Shown: piece by piece, positions 14,997 to 23,271 of the stretch
Position numbering within the stretch: the stretch's first letter is position 1
How the letters are laid out: the number at the start of each line of letters is the position of its first letter
Assembly: GCA_021325335.1 (NCBI GenBank)
Contig: JAJPHJ010000131.1
Span: forward strand, 1-42,900
DNA length: 42,900 nucleotides
Direction of reading: 5' to 3'
DNA from: Pseudomonadota bacterium
GTDB taxonomy: Bacteria > Vulcanimicrobiota > Vulcanimicrobiia > Eremiobacterales > Eremiobacteraceae
Translations under genes and position numbers: made by a program
The notes under the pieces: model-generated
Told to the model about the DNA's origin: nothing
The model's database searches: none
What the model saw: the letters and a program-made list of their open reading frames with translations, nothing else

Positions 14997-15999
14997 TAAA
15001 AACCCCCTAAGAAAACAAGGTGCGGCATCGAAAGCAGGTCACTAGCTCCGTTATTAGGACCATCATAACAAGGTCCCGTCGCGAAAGTACACCCCTGTCG
15101 TGCTTCGTCGCAGACCTGCTAATGGCTTGCCAAAATTGGGTGTCAGGTTCTTGAGAAACGATGCATGGAATTGTAAGTAGGCAAAGTGAGCGCTTGCAAT
15201 CGCGTGGCTTGTAGTCTACAAGACGGCCACTTTGGTACAGCGGTGCCGAGGCTATCTCGACGGCAGCGGTCAGCCGGTCATGGGAGACATCAAGCGAGGG
15301 GTGGGATTACGGCGCGTATTTTCGCACTGAAGATGAGATAGAGAAGGCCGCAGATCTCTCGGCAGACTCACTGACGTCATCCGCGTGACCTACTCGTCCC
15401 CGCACGCAACTTGCGAAGTGCAGCAACGGCAGCGTCGGCAAACTGCTCGGGCGATCCAAGCGGCCCAATAGCAGCGGCCGTCTCGGATTCGCCCTTGTGC
15501 TTCTTTCACAACTTGCTTCGGAATGATGATCCGAGCTTGACGAGCCTTTGCTATGGCCATGTCTGCGATGACGGCCCAAAGCGACGCGCCGAGTGTGGCA
15601 AAATGAAAGTCAGACGTTTCAATTCCTCCATCTCCTAAACGAAAACGAAGAAGTCGGGGCCACGACCCTAGGGAAACGCTGCTGGCCTTGCTCCGGCTCG
15701 TGGTAGTCGGAAAATCGGATGGCGACTCACATGCTGATTTTGCAGATTGCTTCACGCGCGGCGCTCATTGTAAATGAAATCCTTGGGGAAGAGGTCACAG
15801 CTCCCGAGCTCGTAGGCTCACCGACAGATCTCCTTGCGAGCGAGCTCCGATCCGCTGTGCTTCACGCTGCAAACGTCCACGATCTTCTCGGTCGAACCGA
15901 TTCCTTTTTCCGCTGGAGCCGAACCGACAAGGCGCGATCATCCAAGAACTACATGCCCATCGATGACGATTTCCGAGCTTTCACGGGGAGTAGGTCTCG
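14997..15999. other. gene-poor 1 kb with decayed sequence
   Basis: No intact gene is supported. Frames here are short, shift between one another and lack SDs. The only protein-like trace is on the minus strand at 15377-15640, listed separately. I see no tRNA, insertion-sequence ends or repeat array. Confidence 0.5.
15377..15640 (-). pseudogene. possible small decayed gene with two frameshifts
   Basis: After GGAGATGGAGG on the minus strand the reading MEELKRLT continues in a second frame as ATLGASLWAVIADMAIAKAR, then QARIIIPKQVVKEA. It continues in a third frame as KGESETAAAIGPLGSPEQF, then ADAAVAALRKLRAG, to TGA at 15377-15379. Each part looks like coding sequence, but joining them needs two single-base shifts. 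Confidence is low. Confidence 0.25.
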
Positions 16000-16596
16000 T
16001 TGAGTATGCTGCGGGTGTATACAGCGCGCTCACTCAGTGCACCAAGTTTCAACGTTGGGCCGACATTGAAAGGATGGGCATGGCTTGAATACGTGTCAGA
16101 TTGTGTAGCCGAAAAGGCTGATCGACAACCATACCATCTGCTCCCCGGCATTTGGAGGGCCGAAACGATGCCCGGGAAGCGCGGCTTTGACGCCGTGCAT
16201 CGCATTCGGAATTCCAAGGTAGAACAAATCGTAGCGGATTTTATGAAGGTTGATCTTGTCGAAGTGGGACAGTTCGATATCGTCTTCTTCTTGGGCGTCT
16301 TATATCACCTTACCGAACCTCTCCAAGCATTGAGACGGCTCTCGCTGTTGACGCGTGAGTTAGCGGTCATTGAGACCGCAGCGATCTACATTCCCGACCA
16401 CGACCGTGATTCACTCATCGAGTTCTATGGGAAGGGCGAATTGCTCGGCGATATCAGTAATTGGTTCGCGCCCAATTTGAGGGCCCTCACGCTAATGTGC
16501 CAAGCTGCTGGCTTCGAACAGGTAAGAGTCCTTGGACCTCATCCCCCAAGCTGCGATGGACATCGGTGTCGGATCACCATCCACGCCACAAAATAA
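16000..16596 (+). pseudogene. SAM-dependent methyltransferase, N-terminally truncated or degraded
   Basis: About 198 codons remain. The C-terminal three quarters fit the DUF1698/CmoB-like class I methyltransferases: VGQFDIVFFLGVLYHLTEPL, LSLLTRELAVIETAA, then DISNWFAPNLRALTLMCQAAGFEQVRVLG. The SAM-binding motif I, normally D-x-G-x-x-D-G-x-x-S-F-E, appears only as the degraded NVGPTLKGWAWLEY, and the conserved N-terminal part before it is absent. Without motif I it is unlikely to methylate. It lies beside the gene-poor stretch on the left, in keeping with decay of an acquired segment. Confidence 0.55.
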
Positions 16597-16641
16597 CCAT
16601 TGGCAAGGATGTTATCTGCCAACGGGGATTGACCCGACGCT

Positions 16642-17136
16642 TTATTCGGCATCCGCGGCGATCGGTTGATGGTGGACGAATTTGCGCAAGAAGCGCGCTT
16701 GTTCTTTATTGTCGCCCTCGGGGTTGAACCCGTAACGGAATTGTTCAATGACGGCCCAGTCGAGGGATCGGCCCTGGACGAGCCGCAAAAGCGCGCAGAC
16801 GGTCGACGTCCGACCGCCTCCGGCTCGGCAGTGCACAAAGATTGGTCGCAGGTAGGGACTCTCGCAGATTTCCAGCCACGCGCGAACCTGCTCGTAGCTG
16901 GGTGCCGCGTCATTCGGAATCGGAAGATGGATCGGCTCGAGCTCCGGTGTCGCGCGTCTCACGCTTTGCGAGAGGTCTTGCGAACGGAGATTGACGACGG
17001 TTTTGAAACCGTGATCCGCGAGCCAGCGGTAGCCGGCAAGCTTCGGCTCTGCGCCTCGCGCAAGCCAAGGCTCGACCCAACCGAAGTTGCCGATCTCTTG
17101 TGTAGCTGGGGTGTCTTTGAGTATCTTCACGGCCAA
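16642..17136 (-). CDS. Cys-based dual-specificity/tyrosine phosphatase-like protein
   Basis: 164 aa. The PTP loop CX5R is intact: HCRAGGGRTSTVCALLR, with the nucleophilic Cys and phosphate-binding Arg. A general-acid loop candidate lies near HLPIPNDAAPSYEQV, and the N-terminal part (NFGWVEPWLARGAEPK, then LADHGFKTVVNLRS) is the standard entry of small DSP-like bacterial phosphatases. It probably acts on phosphoproteins, phosphoinositides or nucleotides in the cytoplasm; no signal peptide is seen. The start is TTG 17136 or GTG 17130; neither has a strong SD. It is antisense to the genes on both sides. Confidence 0.85.
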   Translation of the reverse strand: MAVKILKDTPATQEIGNFGWVEPWLARGAEPKLAGYRWLADHGFKTVVNLRSQDLSQSVRRATPELEPIHLPIPNDAAPSYEQVRAWLEICESPYLRPIFVHCRAGGGRTSTVCALLRLVQGRSLDWAVIEQFRYGFNPEGDNKEQARFLRKFVHHQPIAADAE

Positions 17137-17250
17137 GACATTGAGCTTCGACGAAGACGACGCAGATGCTCTGCCCCCTAACGGTCATTCTTCCTTTGGA
17201 TAGACCGTCCAGACCAGGGCCTTGCGTCCTAACGCAGGAACGTTGACCCG

Positions 17251-19521
17251 ATGCGTTTCGTCACATTCGCATTCGTTTTAGCGCTGCTGTCAAATGCGGG
17301 GATAGCGCTCGCCCAAACCTCGCCGGTGCCAAGCCCATCCGTCGCCTCGACTGACTTCGTAACCATCGACTCTAGAACTCCGATCCAAGTCATCCAGCCG
17401 AATCTCGCCTTGGGTTCAACCGTTGACAAAGAACCCGCGGGAAGTATCGCCGCACTGTATTCCAAGCAAAACGTCGCCCAAATCTTGCAGGCAGGCTTGG
17501 GCTGGCTCAGCTACCGCCTCTTCACCGAGTTGTCGGTACAGGACTGGCATTGGAATCCGAGCGGCACGTTCAGCGCCGGCACTGAGGGCTACTGGACCTC
17601 CAGTGCCAGCGTGGGCCGGTCGCCGATTGCCGACTCGTTCGGCTACCGACTGCCCCATCGCGGATTTACGACAGACCAGGGCAACAACGAAGACTACTCT
17701 CGCCTCGACGATGGCGACCCGCGCACCTACTGGAAGAGCAATCCGTATCTCACGAGCGCGTTTACCGGCGACCCCGATGCCATGCATCCACAATGGGCCG
17801 TCGTGGATCTCGGTAATGCCAAGCCGGTCGACGCCGTGCGCATTCATTGGGTCAATCCGTACGCTGTCAACTACCGGATCGAGTGGTGGAGCGGCGACGA
17901 TCCTATCAACAATCCAGGCGTCGGGTCTTGGCAGCTGTTCCCGAAGGGGCAAGTCGTGGGCGGCCGCGGCGGGATGGTCGTGCTTCGCTTGGCAAGCCAT
18001 CCCATCACGGTTCGTTACGTGCGCGTCTTGATGACGGATTCCTCAAACACATGCGACTCGCATGGTGCGGGCGATCGCAGGAATTGTGTCGGTTACGCCA
18101 TTGAAGAGATCTTTATCGGCACGTTCGACGCTCGCGGCCGCTTTGTCGATTACGTGCATCATGCGCCATGCGGTGGAGAAAACGCGCAGAAGTATGCGTG
18201 CGGATGGCGCCAGACCGCGACGTACGCCTCGTCGGTCGACCCCTGGCATGCAGCCGCAAACCGAGTCCGCAACCAAGAACAACCTGGCCTTGATCTCATC
18301 GCGCGTAGCGGCCTGACCGCGGGGGTCGGCGCGATGTATCCCGTGGCGATGCTCTACAGCACACCGCAAAACGCGGTCAACGAACTCCGCTATCTCCACG
18401 CGCGCGGTTATCCCATCTCCTTGGTGGAGCTCGGGGAGGAGCCGGACGGCCAATACACGACTCCCGAAGACGATGCCGCGCTTTTCGTGCAGTGGGCAAA
18501 GGCGATCCACGCGGTCTTTCCGCACGAGCGCCTGGGCGGACCGGTCTTCTCCGGGGTCAACAGCGAACTTCAAACGTGGCCGGACGCACAGGGGAACATC
18601 TCGTGGCTCAACCGCTTCCTCAACTACCTCCGCGCACATGGCCAGCTCCGTCAGCTTTCCTTCATGTCGTTCGAGCACTACCCGTTCGGCGGTTGTGACC
18701 GCGGCGCGCTCTTGCAGCAAGACCTCTTGGAAGAGCCGTCCATCATGAAGGGTATTGTCAATCAGTGGCGATCGGACGGGTTGCCGCCTTCCGCGCCTTT
18801 GTACATCAGCGAGGCAAACTTTTCCGCGGTGAACTTCACGCAGATCCCCATGCAGATCGAGGGGGCTCTATGGCAAGCCGACTACATGGCAAGCGCGCTC
18901 GCAAATGGCGTCGCCGGCGCGGTCTACTATCAGGACGAGCCGGTCCCGCTGTCGCAGAATCCGGGTTGCCCAACCGACTGGGGCAATCTGACGATGTTCG
19001 TCGCAGACAACAGCGCCCACATCCGCGCGCGCGGCGCTCAATTCTTCGCTGTGGAGATGCTGACCAAGTACTGGCTGGCCCCATCGACTGACGCTTTCAC
19101 CCTCTACCGAGCCACAAGCTCGGTATTCCGCCATGGTCTGCCGCTCCTCACTGCCTACGCGGCTCAGCGAAAGGATGGCAGCTGGTCTGTCCTCCTTGTG
19201 AATAAAGACTCGTCACCGCACAACGTCCTCATCCAATCGCAGTGGGTACGTTCAGACAAAGGCACATATTACGGCCCCGGCACGTTTGAGGGCGATATCC
19301 GTCAGGTCGTTTTCGGCCCCCGCCAATACGAGTGGCGCAGCCGAGGTTTGCGTTCAGAGCCTGAGCCGAATGCCGCTCCCGTAACCACCGCCATGCATGC
19401 CGACTGGAGACCGACAATTTGTCGGACGGGGCCCATACCGTGGCCGGTCTTCACGCTTGAGGCCAAATCGATCACGGTGATTCAAGGTAAACTTGCGACA
19501 ACGGTGGCCACGTGTGGTTGA
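17251..19521 (+). CDS. secreted discoidin-domain glycosidase-like protein, paralog 1
   Basis: 756 aa with a clear signal peptide (VTFAFVLALLSNAGIALA, cut before QTS). Residues about 150-290 form a discoidin/F5-8C-type carbohydrate-binding domain (YSRLDDGDPRTYWKSNPYL ... YVRVLMTDSSNTCDSHG). Residues about 325-610 look like a clan-A TIM barrel: SLVELGEEPDGQY with candidate acid/base Glu397, FMSFEHYPFGGCD, then PLYISEANFSAVN with candidate nucleophile Glu521. A beta-sandwich follows (SWSVLLVNKDSSPHNVLI). Clan-A enzymes normally carry Asn before the acid/base Glu; here it is Glu396. Probably an extracellular or surface polysaccharide hydrolase; substrate unknown. It is co-transcribed with its paralog 15 bp downstream. 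Confidence 0.75.
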   Translation: MRFVTFAFVLALLSNAGIALAQTSPVPSPSVASTDFVTIDSRTPIQVIQPNLALGSTVDKEPAGSIAALYSKQNVAQILQAGLGWLSYRLFTELSVQDWHWNPSGTFSAGTEGYWTSSASVGRSPIADSFGYRLPHRGFTTDQGNNEDYSRLDDGDPRTYWKSNPYLTSAFTGDPDAMHPQWAVVDLGNAKPVDAVRIHWVNPYAVNYRIEWWSGDDPINNPGVGSWQLFPKGQVVGGRGGMVVLRLASHPITVRYVRVLMTDSSNTCDSHGAGDRRNCVGYAIEEIFIGTFDARGRFVDYVHHAPCGGENAQKYACGWRQTATYASSVDPWHAAANRVRNQEQPGLDLIARSGLTAGVGAMYPVAMLYSTPQNAVNELRYLHARGYPISLVELGEEPDGQYTTPEDDAALFVQWAKAIHAVFPHERLGGPVFSGVNSELQTWPDAQGNISWLNRFLNYLRAHGQLRQLSFMSFEHYPFGGCDRGALLQQDLLEEPSIMKGIVNQWRSDGLPPSAPLYISEANFSAVNFTQIPMQIEGALWQADYMASALANGVAGAVYYQDEPVPLSQNPGCPTDWGNLTMFVADNSAHIRARGAQFFAVEMLTKYWLAPSTDAFTLYRATSSVFRHGLPLLTAYAAQRKDGSWSVLLVNKDSSPHNVLIQSQWVRSDKGTYYGPGTFEGDIRQVVFGPRQYEWRSRGLRSEPEPNAAPVTTAMHADWRPTICRTGPIPWPVFTLEAKSITVIQGKLATTVATCG

Positions 19522-19536
19522 ACGTGGAGGTGATCT

Positions 19537-21723
19537 TTGAACTTTCTCATTCTTATGGTAGTGGCGGTCGCGACCTCGGTCATCACCATCTCTGTTGACA
19601 CATCGCATCCGGTCAACACCATTCGGCCGCTGCGCGCAGTCGGGGTCGGCATAGACTCCGACGATGCGGGCAAGGTACCGTTCCTCTACTCGAAGCCGCG
19701 CACCGACCAGATGCTGAGCGCGGGACTGGGCGTGGTCAGCTACCGGCTGTACACCGAGCTATCCATCCAAGATTGGCACTGGAATCCGACCGGCCAGTTC
19801 AGCGACACCGCACATCAGCAAGGCTATTGGCTGAGCAGCTCGTCCATGTCGAGCCCGCACATCGTCGATTCGTTCGGCTACACCCTGACGCATCGCGGAT
19901 CGACTGAAGATCAAGGCGATGACAACGGCTACTCACGCATCGACGACGGCGATCCGGCGACCTACTGGAAGAGCGACCCATACCTGACGAGCGCCTACAC
20001 GCACGACCCCGATGCGGCGCATCCGCAATGGATCGTCATCGATCTGATCCACCCCAAGCCCATCGACGCTATCGGCATCGACTGGACAAACCCGTACGCG
20101 ACACGCTACGAGGTGCAATACTGGACGGGCGGAGGCGATGCCATCTTCTCCTCTTCCACGCCCGAGCGCGTGCCCGGAGCGACTGCAGGCGTTTGGCGTT
20201 CCTTTCCGCGCGGGTCCGTGTCAGCGGGCGCAGGTGGACAGGTCACGTTGCGCTTATCCGACACCCCTATTGCCGTCCGCTTTGTACGCGTCTGGATGAC
20301 GGCATCATCGAACACGTGCGACTCTCACGGCGCCGCCGATCGGCGCAATTGCGTCGGATATGCGATTGACGAAGTCCGGCTCGGTCAGCTCGACCCGCGC
20401 GGAAGGCTGCATGACGTCATCCGCCATTCCACGTGTGGCGGAAATCCGGATGGGGATCGCGGGTGCAAGGATCACCAGACCGTCATCTTCGTCTCGTCAG
20501 ACGACCCGTGGCACACCGCGCGCGACCGGATCCTCTCAGGCCAAGACCAGCCCGGTCTGGACTTTGTCAGTCGCAACGCGATCACCCGAGGCCTGCCGAT
20601 GATGTACGCGGTGCCGCTCTTTTACAGCACGCCGGACAATGCAGCCGCTCAGGTGCGCTACCTCAAATCTCGTGGCTACCCGCTCGAATACATCGAAATG
20701 GGCGAGGAAGTCGACGGCCAGTATGCGCTGCCCGAAGACTATGCTGCCCTCTATGTCGAGTGGGCCGACGCCATCCATGCGGTCGATCCGAAGGTCAAGC
20801 TTGGCGGGCCGGTGTTCCAAGGGGTCAATGCCGACATCCGGGTGTGGCCTGATGCGACCGGTGACGATTCATGGTTCCGGCGCTTCCTTACGTACTTACG
20901 CCTGCACCATCACCTAAGCGATTTGGCCTTCATGTCGTTCGAACACTATCCGTTCCGCGGATGCGATCAGGGCGTGACCTTGCGCATGGATCTCTTGCGC
21001 GAGCCCTCGCTCGTGCGTCAAGTGATCGGCGCCTGGCGCGCCGACGGGTTGCCGAAGAGCGTGCCGATGTTCATCACGGAATCGAACTTCGCGAACAACG
21101 GCGGGCCCGTACCCAAACAGCTCGCCGGCGCGTTGTGGATGGCCGACTGGATCGGCACTGCGCTCTCGGACGGCGTTTCCGGCATCAATTACTATCAATA
21201 CGAAGCCGAGCCCCTCGGCCACAGCCATCAATGCGACCGATGGGGCGGCTACGACATGTTCATCGTCGATCCGCATTTCCGCATCTTGGCCAAAGCGGCG
21301 CAGTACTACGCGGCACAGATGATCGCGCAACAGTGGCTCGAGCCCGGCGATCTCGACCACGGACTCTATCCCGTGAGCATCGCTCCCACCTCAGCGCATC
21401 CGTCCCTGACGGCATACGCTGCGCGGCGGCCCGATGGTCAGTGGTCGCTGATGATCGTCAATAAAGACAGCGAGCCGCACGCGGTCAGCATCCAGTTCAC
21501 GGGCGGCACGGGACCTGCGCAACGGACATTGCAGCCGGCCACCACCGTGGTGACGTTCGGCGCGGCTCAGTACGCATGGAGCGGACGCTCGGCGACCGAG
21601 CTCCCACAACCGAACAGCGGTCTGCTCACGAGCAAGGTCGACGCCGACCATCCCTTCACGGTCGCACCGATGTCCATCACGGTCGTTCGTGGGCTCATCG
21701 GCGATTGGTCGATGACGAATTAG
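19537..21723 (+). CDS. secreted discoidin-domain glycosidase-like protein, paralog 2
   Basis: 728 aa starting at TTG 19537, decided by a near-perfect SD (GGAGGTGATC) just upstream. It has a short hydrophobic N terminus (FLILMVVAVATSVITISV). The same architecture as the upstream paralog follows, with about half the residues identical by eye: discoidin region at about 126-288, barrel with YIEMGEEVDGQY (candidate acid/base Glu391), SFEHYPFRGCD, MFITESNFANN (candidate nucleophile Glu515) and a C-terminal beta domain (WSLMIVNKDSEPHAVSI). The Glu-Glu in place of Asn-Glu is shared, so it is a family trait. Its stop overlaps the stop of the convergent lipoprotein gene. Confidence 0.75.
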   Translation: MNFLILMVVAVATSVITISVDTSHPVNTIRPLRAVGVGIDSDDAGKVPFLYSKPRTDQMLSAGLGVVSYRLYTELSIQDWHWNPTGQFSDTAHQQGYWLSSSSMSSPHIVDSFGYTLTHRGSTEDQGDDNGYSRIDDGDPATYWKSDPYLTSAYTHDPDAAHPQWIVIDLIHPKPIDAIGIDWTNPYATRYEVQYWTGGGDAIFSSSTPERVPGATAGVWRSFPRGSVSAGAGGQVTLRLSDTPIAVRFVRVWMTASSNTCDSHGAADRRNCVGYAIDEVRLGQLDPRGRLHDVIRHSTCGGNPDGDRGCKDHQTVIFVSSDDPWHTARDRILSGQDQPGLDFVSRNAITRGLPMMYAVPLFYSTPDNAAAQVRYLKSRGYPLEYIEMGEEVDGQYALPEDYAALYVEWADAIHAVDPKVKLGGPVFQGVNADIRVWPDATGDDSWFRRFLTYLRLHHHLSDLAFMSFEHYPFRGCDQGVTLRMDLLREPSLVRQVIGAWRADGLPKSVPMFITESNFANNGGPVPKQLAGALWMADWIGTALSDGVSGINYYQYEAEPLGHSHQCDRWGGYDMFIVDPHFRILAKAAQYYAAQMIAQQWLEPGDLDHGLYPVSIAPTSAHPSLTAYAARRPDGQWSLMIVNKDSEPHAVSIQFTGGTGPAQRTLQPATTVVTFGAAQYAWSGRSATELPQPNSGLLTSKVDADHPFTVAPMSITVVRGLIGDWSMTN

Positions 21724-23258
21724 AGAGGCTGAGGCAGGCCGAGCTTGCGATACACACTCGGCGCCAGCAGCGGAGCGCCGCGCCGGATGGAGACCCCGCG
21801 CGCAAGCGGATGATGCAGGCCGGAGAGCGGCGTGGCCGCGTAGCCTGGATAGTCTTCTTCCGCGCCGAGCGAGATCGTGATGTCTGACTGCCCGCCGGGA
21901 CCCGTGATCGGCGGCGCCTGCGGAACAGCGGGTTTGGTCAACCCGACGGCAGCTTCATAGTCCGGATAGTCGAAGCCGATCATCTGCACCGTGAAGTTGT
22001 CGCCTGCATTGACGCCGACGACGGCATTGTTCTGCGCGGCCGTGCAAATGGACGGCGTGGGCGTCAAGCTGCCCGGTCCGCCCGCCAGGTTGTTCGGACC
22101 GTTCGCCGCACCCAGGGCGAACGCGCCCGATGCTCGCACGACAATGGTGTAATATACGGGCGCGAACGACGTGCCCTTGGGCCCTTGGCAATTTGGCGCC
22201 GTGCCTCCGCCGTTCAGCGGGCCCGCTCCCGGGCCGTAATCGACGATCTGCACGAGCGCTTCGCTCACCCCCGCAGGCAGGGCCGCGTTGAACGTCGCGC
22301 CTCCGTCGCCGCTCACATCCGGCGTGACGACTGGTGCGGTCAACGTCGGTAGCACGGTCAGCGCGTTGAGCTGCGCCGACGCGCTGATCGTGCTGACCTG
22401 TTTCGAGCCGTTGTTGCCGATGACGGCGACCTGCACGGCAAGGGTATACGTGCCCACGGCCGGCGTCACGCCTTCAAAGAACGTCACGCCCTCACCCACG
22501 CCTAAGAAATACGGGCAGCCATTGGGGGGACAAAATGAGTCCGTGCCAAGGATGATGAGGCCGTCGCGGGTGCCCATGCCGTTGCCATCGGGATCGAATG
22601 CCGGAGGCCCGCCCCACGGCACGAACTGCGGGTGCGTCGTACCAGGATCGTACAGCGGCACGGGATAGGGCTGGTAGCTGTACGACTGCGCGGTGTTGGC
22701 CACGATGTTGTACGGCGCGAGGCCCATGGCGAAGACCCCGCCGCTTTGCCCGAAGGTCGAAGTGTTGGGTGCGATCCCAGCAGGACACTGCATGAACCCG
22801 GGCGGCGGCGCGCTCTTCGTGTCGCAAAACGGCGTGCCGGGGTGGACGAGCTGCGTCGTGCCTGAAATCTTCGCGCTCGCCGCCAGGCTCTCGGGAAGGC
22901 TCGGGCCGGCACCAGCCGACGGCGAGCCCGCAAAAAAGTAAGCGGTCGTGTACGGGTCGGCCAAATTATTGCCATCCGCCGGCTGCGCGGCGTTGGTCTG
23001 CACGAACGGCCCCGTCAGCGTCGGGGTGTCTTCGCCAAGCGCCGACTCGCCGTTGGCCTGGCGCATCGTGGAAACCACGTTGAGTCCCGTCGAAAGCCCG
23101 TAGATGTTGGCAGTTCCGACCGCGACTTGCAGCTTGCTGCAGCTCGGACTCGTGGGCGGACACCCCATGGTCAAGTTCGGGCCGCCGGTTTGGCCGGTCG
23201 TGCACCCGGCGACTGCGACAGCCAGCAGGCCGCCGATGATCAAGAAGCGCTTCGTCAT
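21720..23258 (-). CDS. secreted lipoprotein (512 aa)
   Basis: A lipobox is plain: IGGLLAVAVAGC, with lipidation expected at Cys19. The mature protein is Gly/Pro/Thr/Asn-rich with few charged residues; blocks such as PSLPESLAASAKISGTTQLV, VPLYDPGTTHPQFVPWGGPP and AVGTYTLAVQVAVIGNNGS suggest several beta-sandwich modules. Family not recognised. It lies 13 bp after the TonB-dependent receptor stop with GAAGGATCG as SD, so it is very likely co-transcribed and may be the surface partner (SusD-like by position only, not by sequence) of that receptor. It lacks SusD-type helical repeats. Confidence 0.7.
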   Translation of the reverse strand: MTKRFLIIGGLLAVAVAGCTTGQTGGPNLTMGCPPTSPSCSKLQVAVGTANIYGLSTGLNVVSTMRQANGESALGEDTPTLTGPFVQTNAAQPADGNNLADPYTTAYFFAGSPSAGAGPSLPESLAASAKISGTTQLVHPGTPFCDTKSAPPPGFMQCPAGIAPNTSTFGQSGGVFAMGLAPYNIVANTAQSYSYQPYPVPLYDPGTTHPQFVPWGGPPAFDPDGNGMGTRDGLIILGTDSFCPPNGCPYFLGVGEGVTFFEGVTPAVGTYTLAVQVAVIGNNGSKQVSTISASAQLNALTVLPTLTAPVVTPDVSGDGGATFNAALPAGVSEALVQIVDYGPGAGPLNGGGTAPNCQGPKGTSFAPVYYTIVVRASGAFALGAANGPNNLAGGPGSLTPTPSICTAAQNNAVVGVNAGDNFTVQMIGFDYPDYEAAVGLTKPAVPQAPPITGPGGQSDITISLGAEEDYPGYAATPLSGLHHPLARGVSIRRGAPLLAPSVYRKLGLPQPL

Positions 23259-23271
23259 CGATCCTTCATTC

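Noticed and set aside
16600-16631. Terminator between the methyltransferase remnant and the phosphatase
   Set aside because: TTGGCA/TGCCAA is only a 6-bp stem with an 11-base loop and no U-tract.
21720-23258. SusD-like lipoprotein
   Set aside because: The position next to a TonB receptor fits, but the sequence looks all-beta and Gly/Pro-rich without helical TPR-like repeats.
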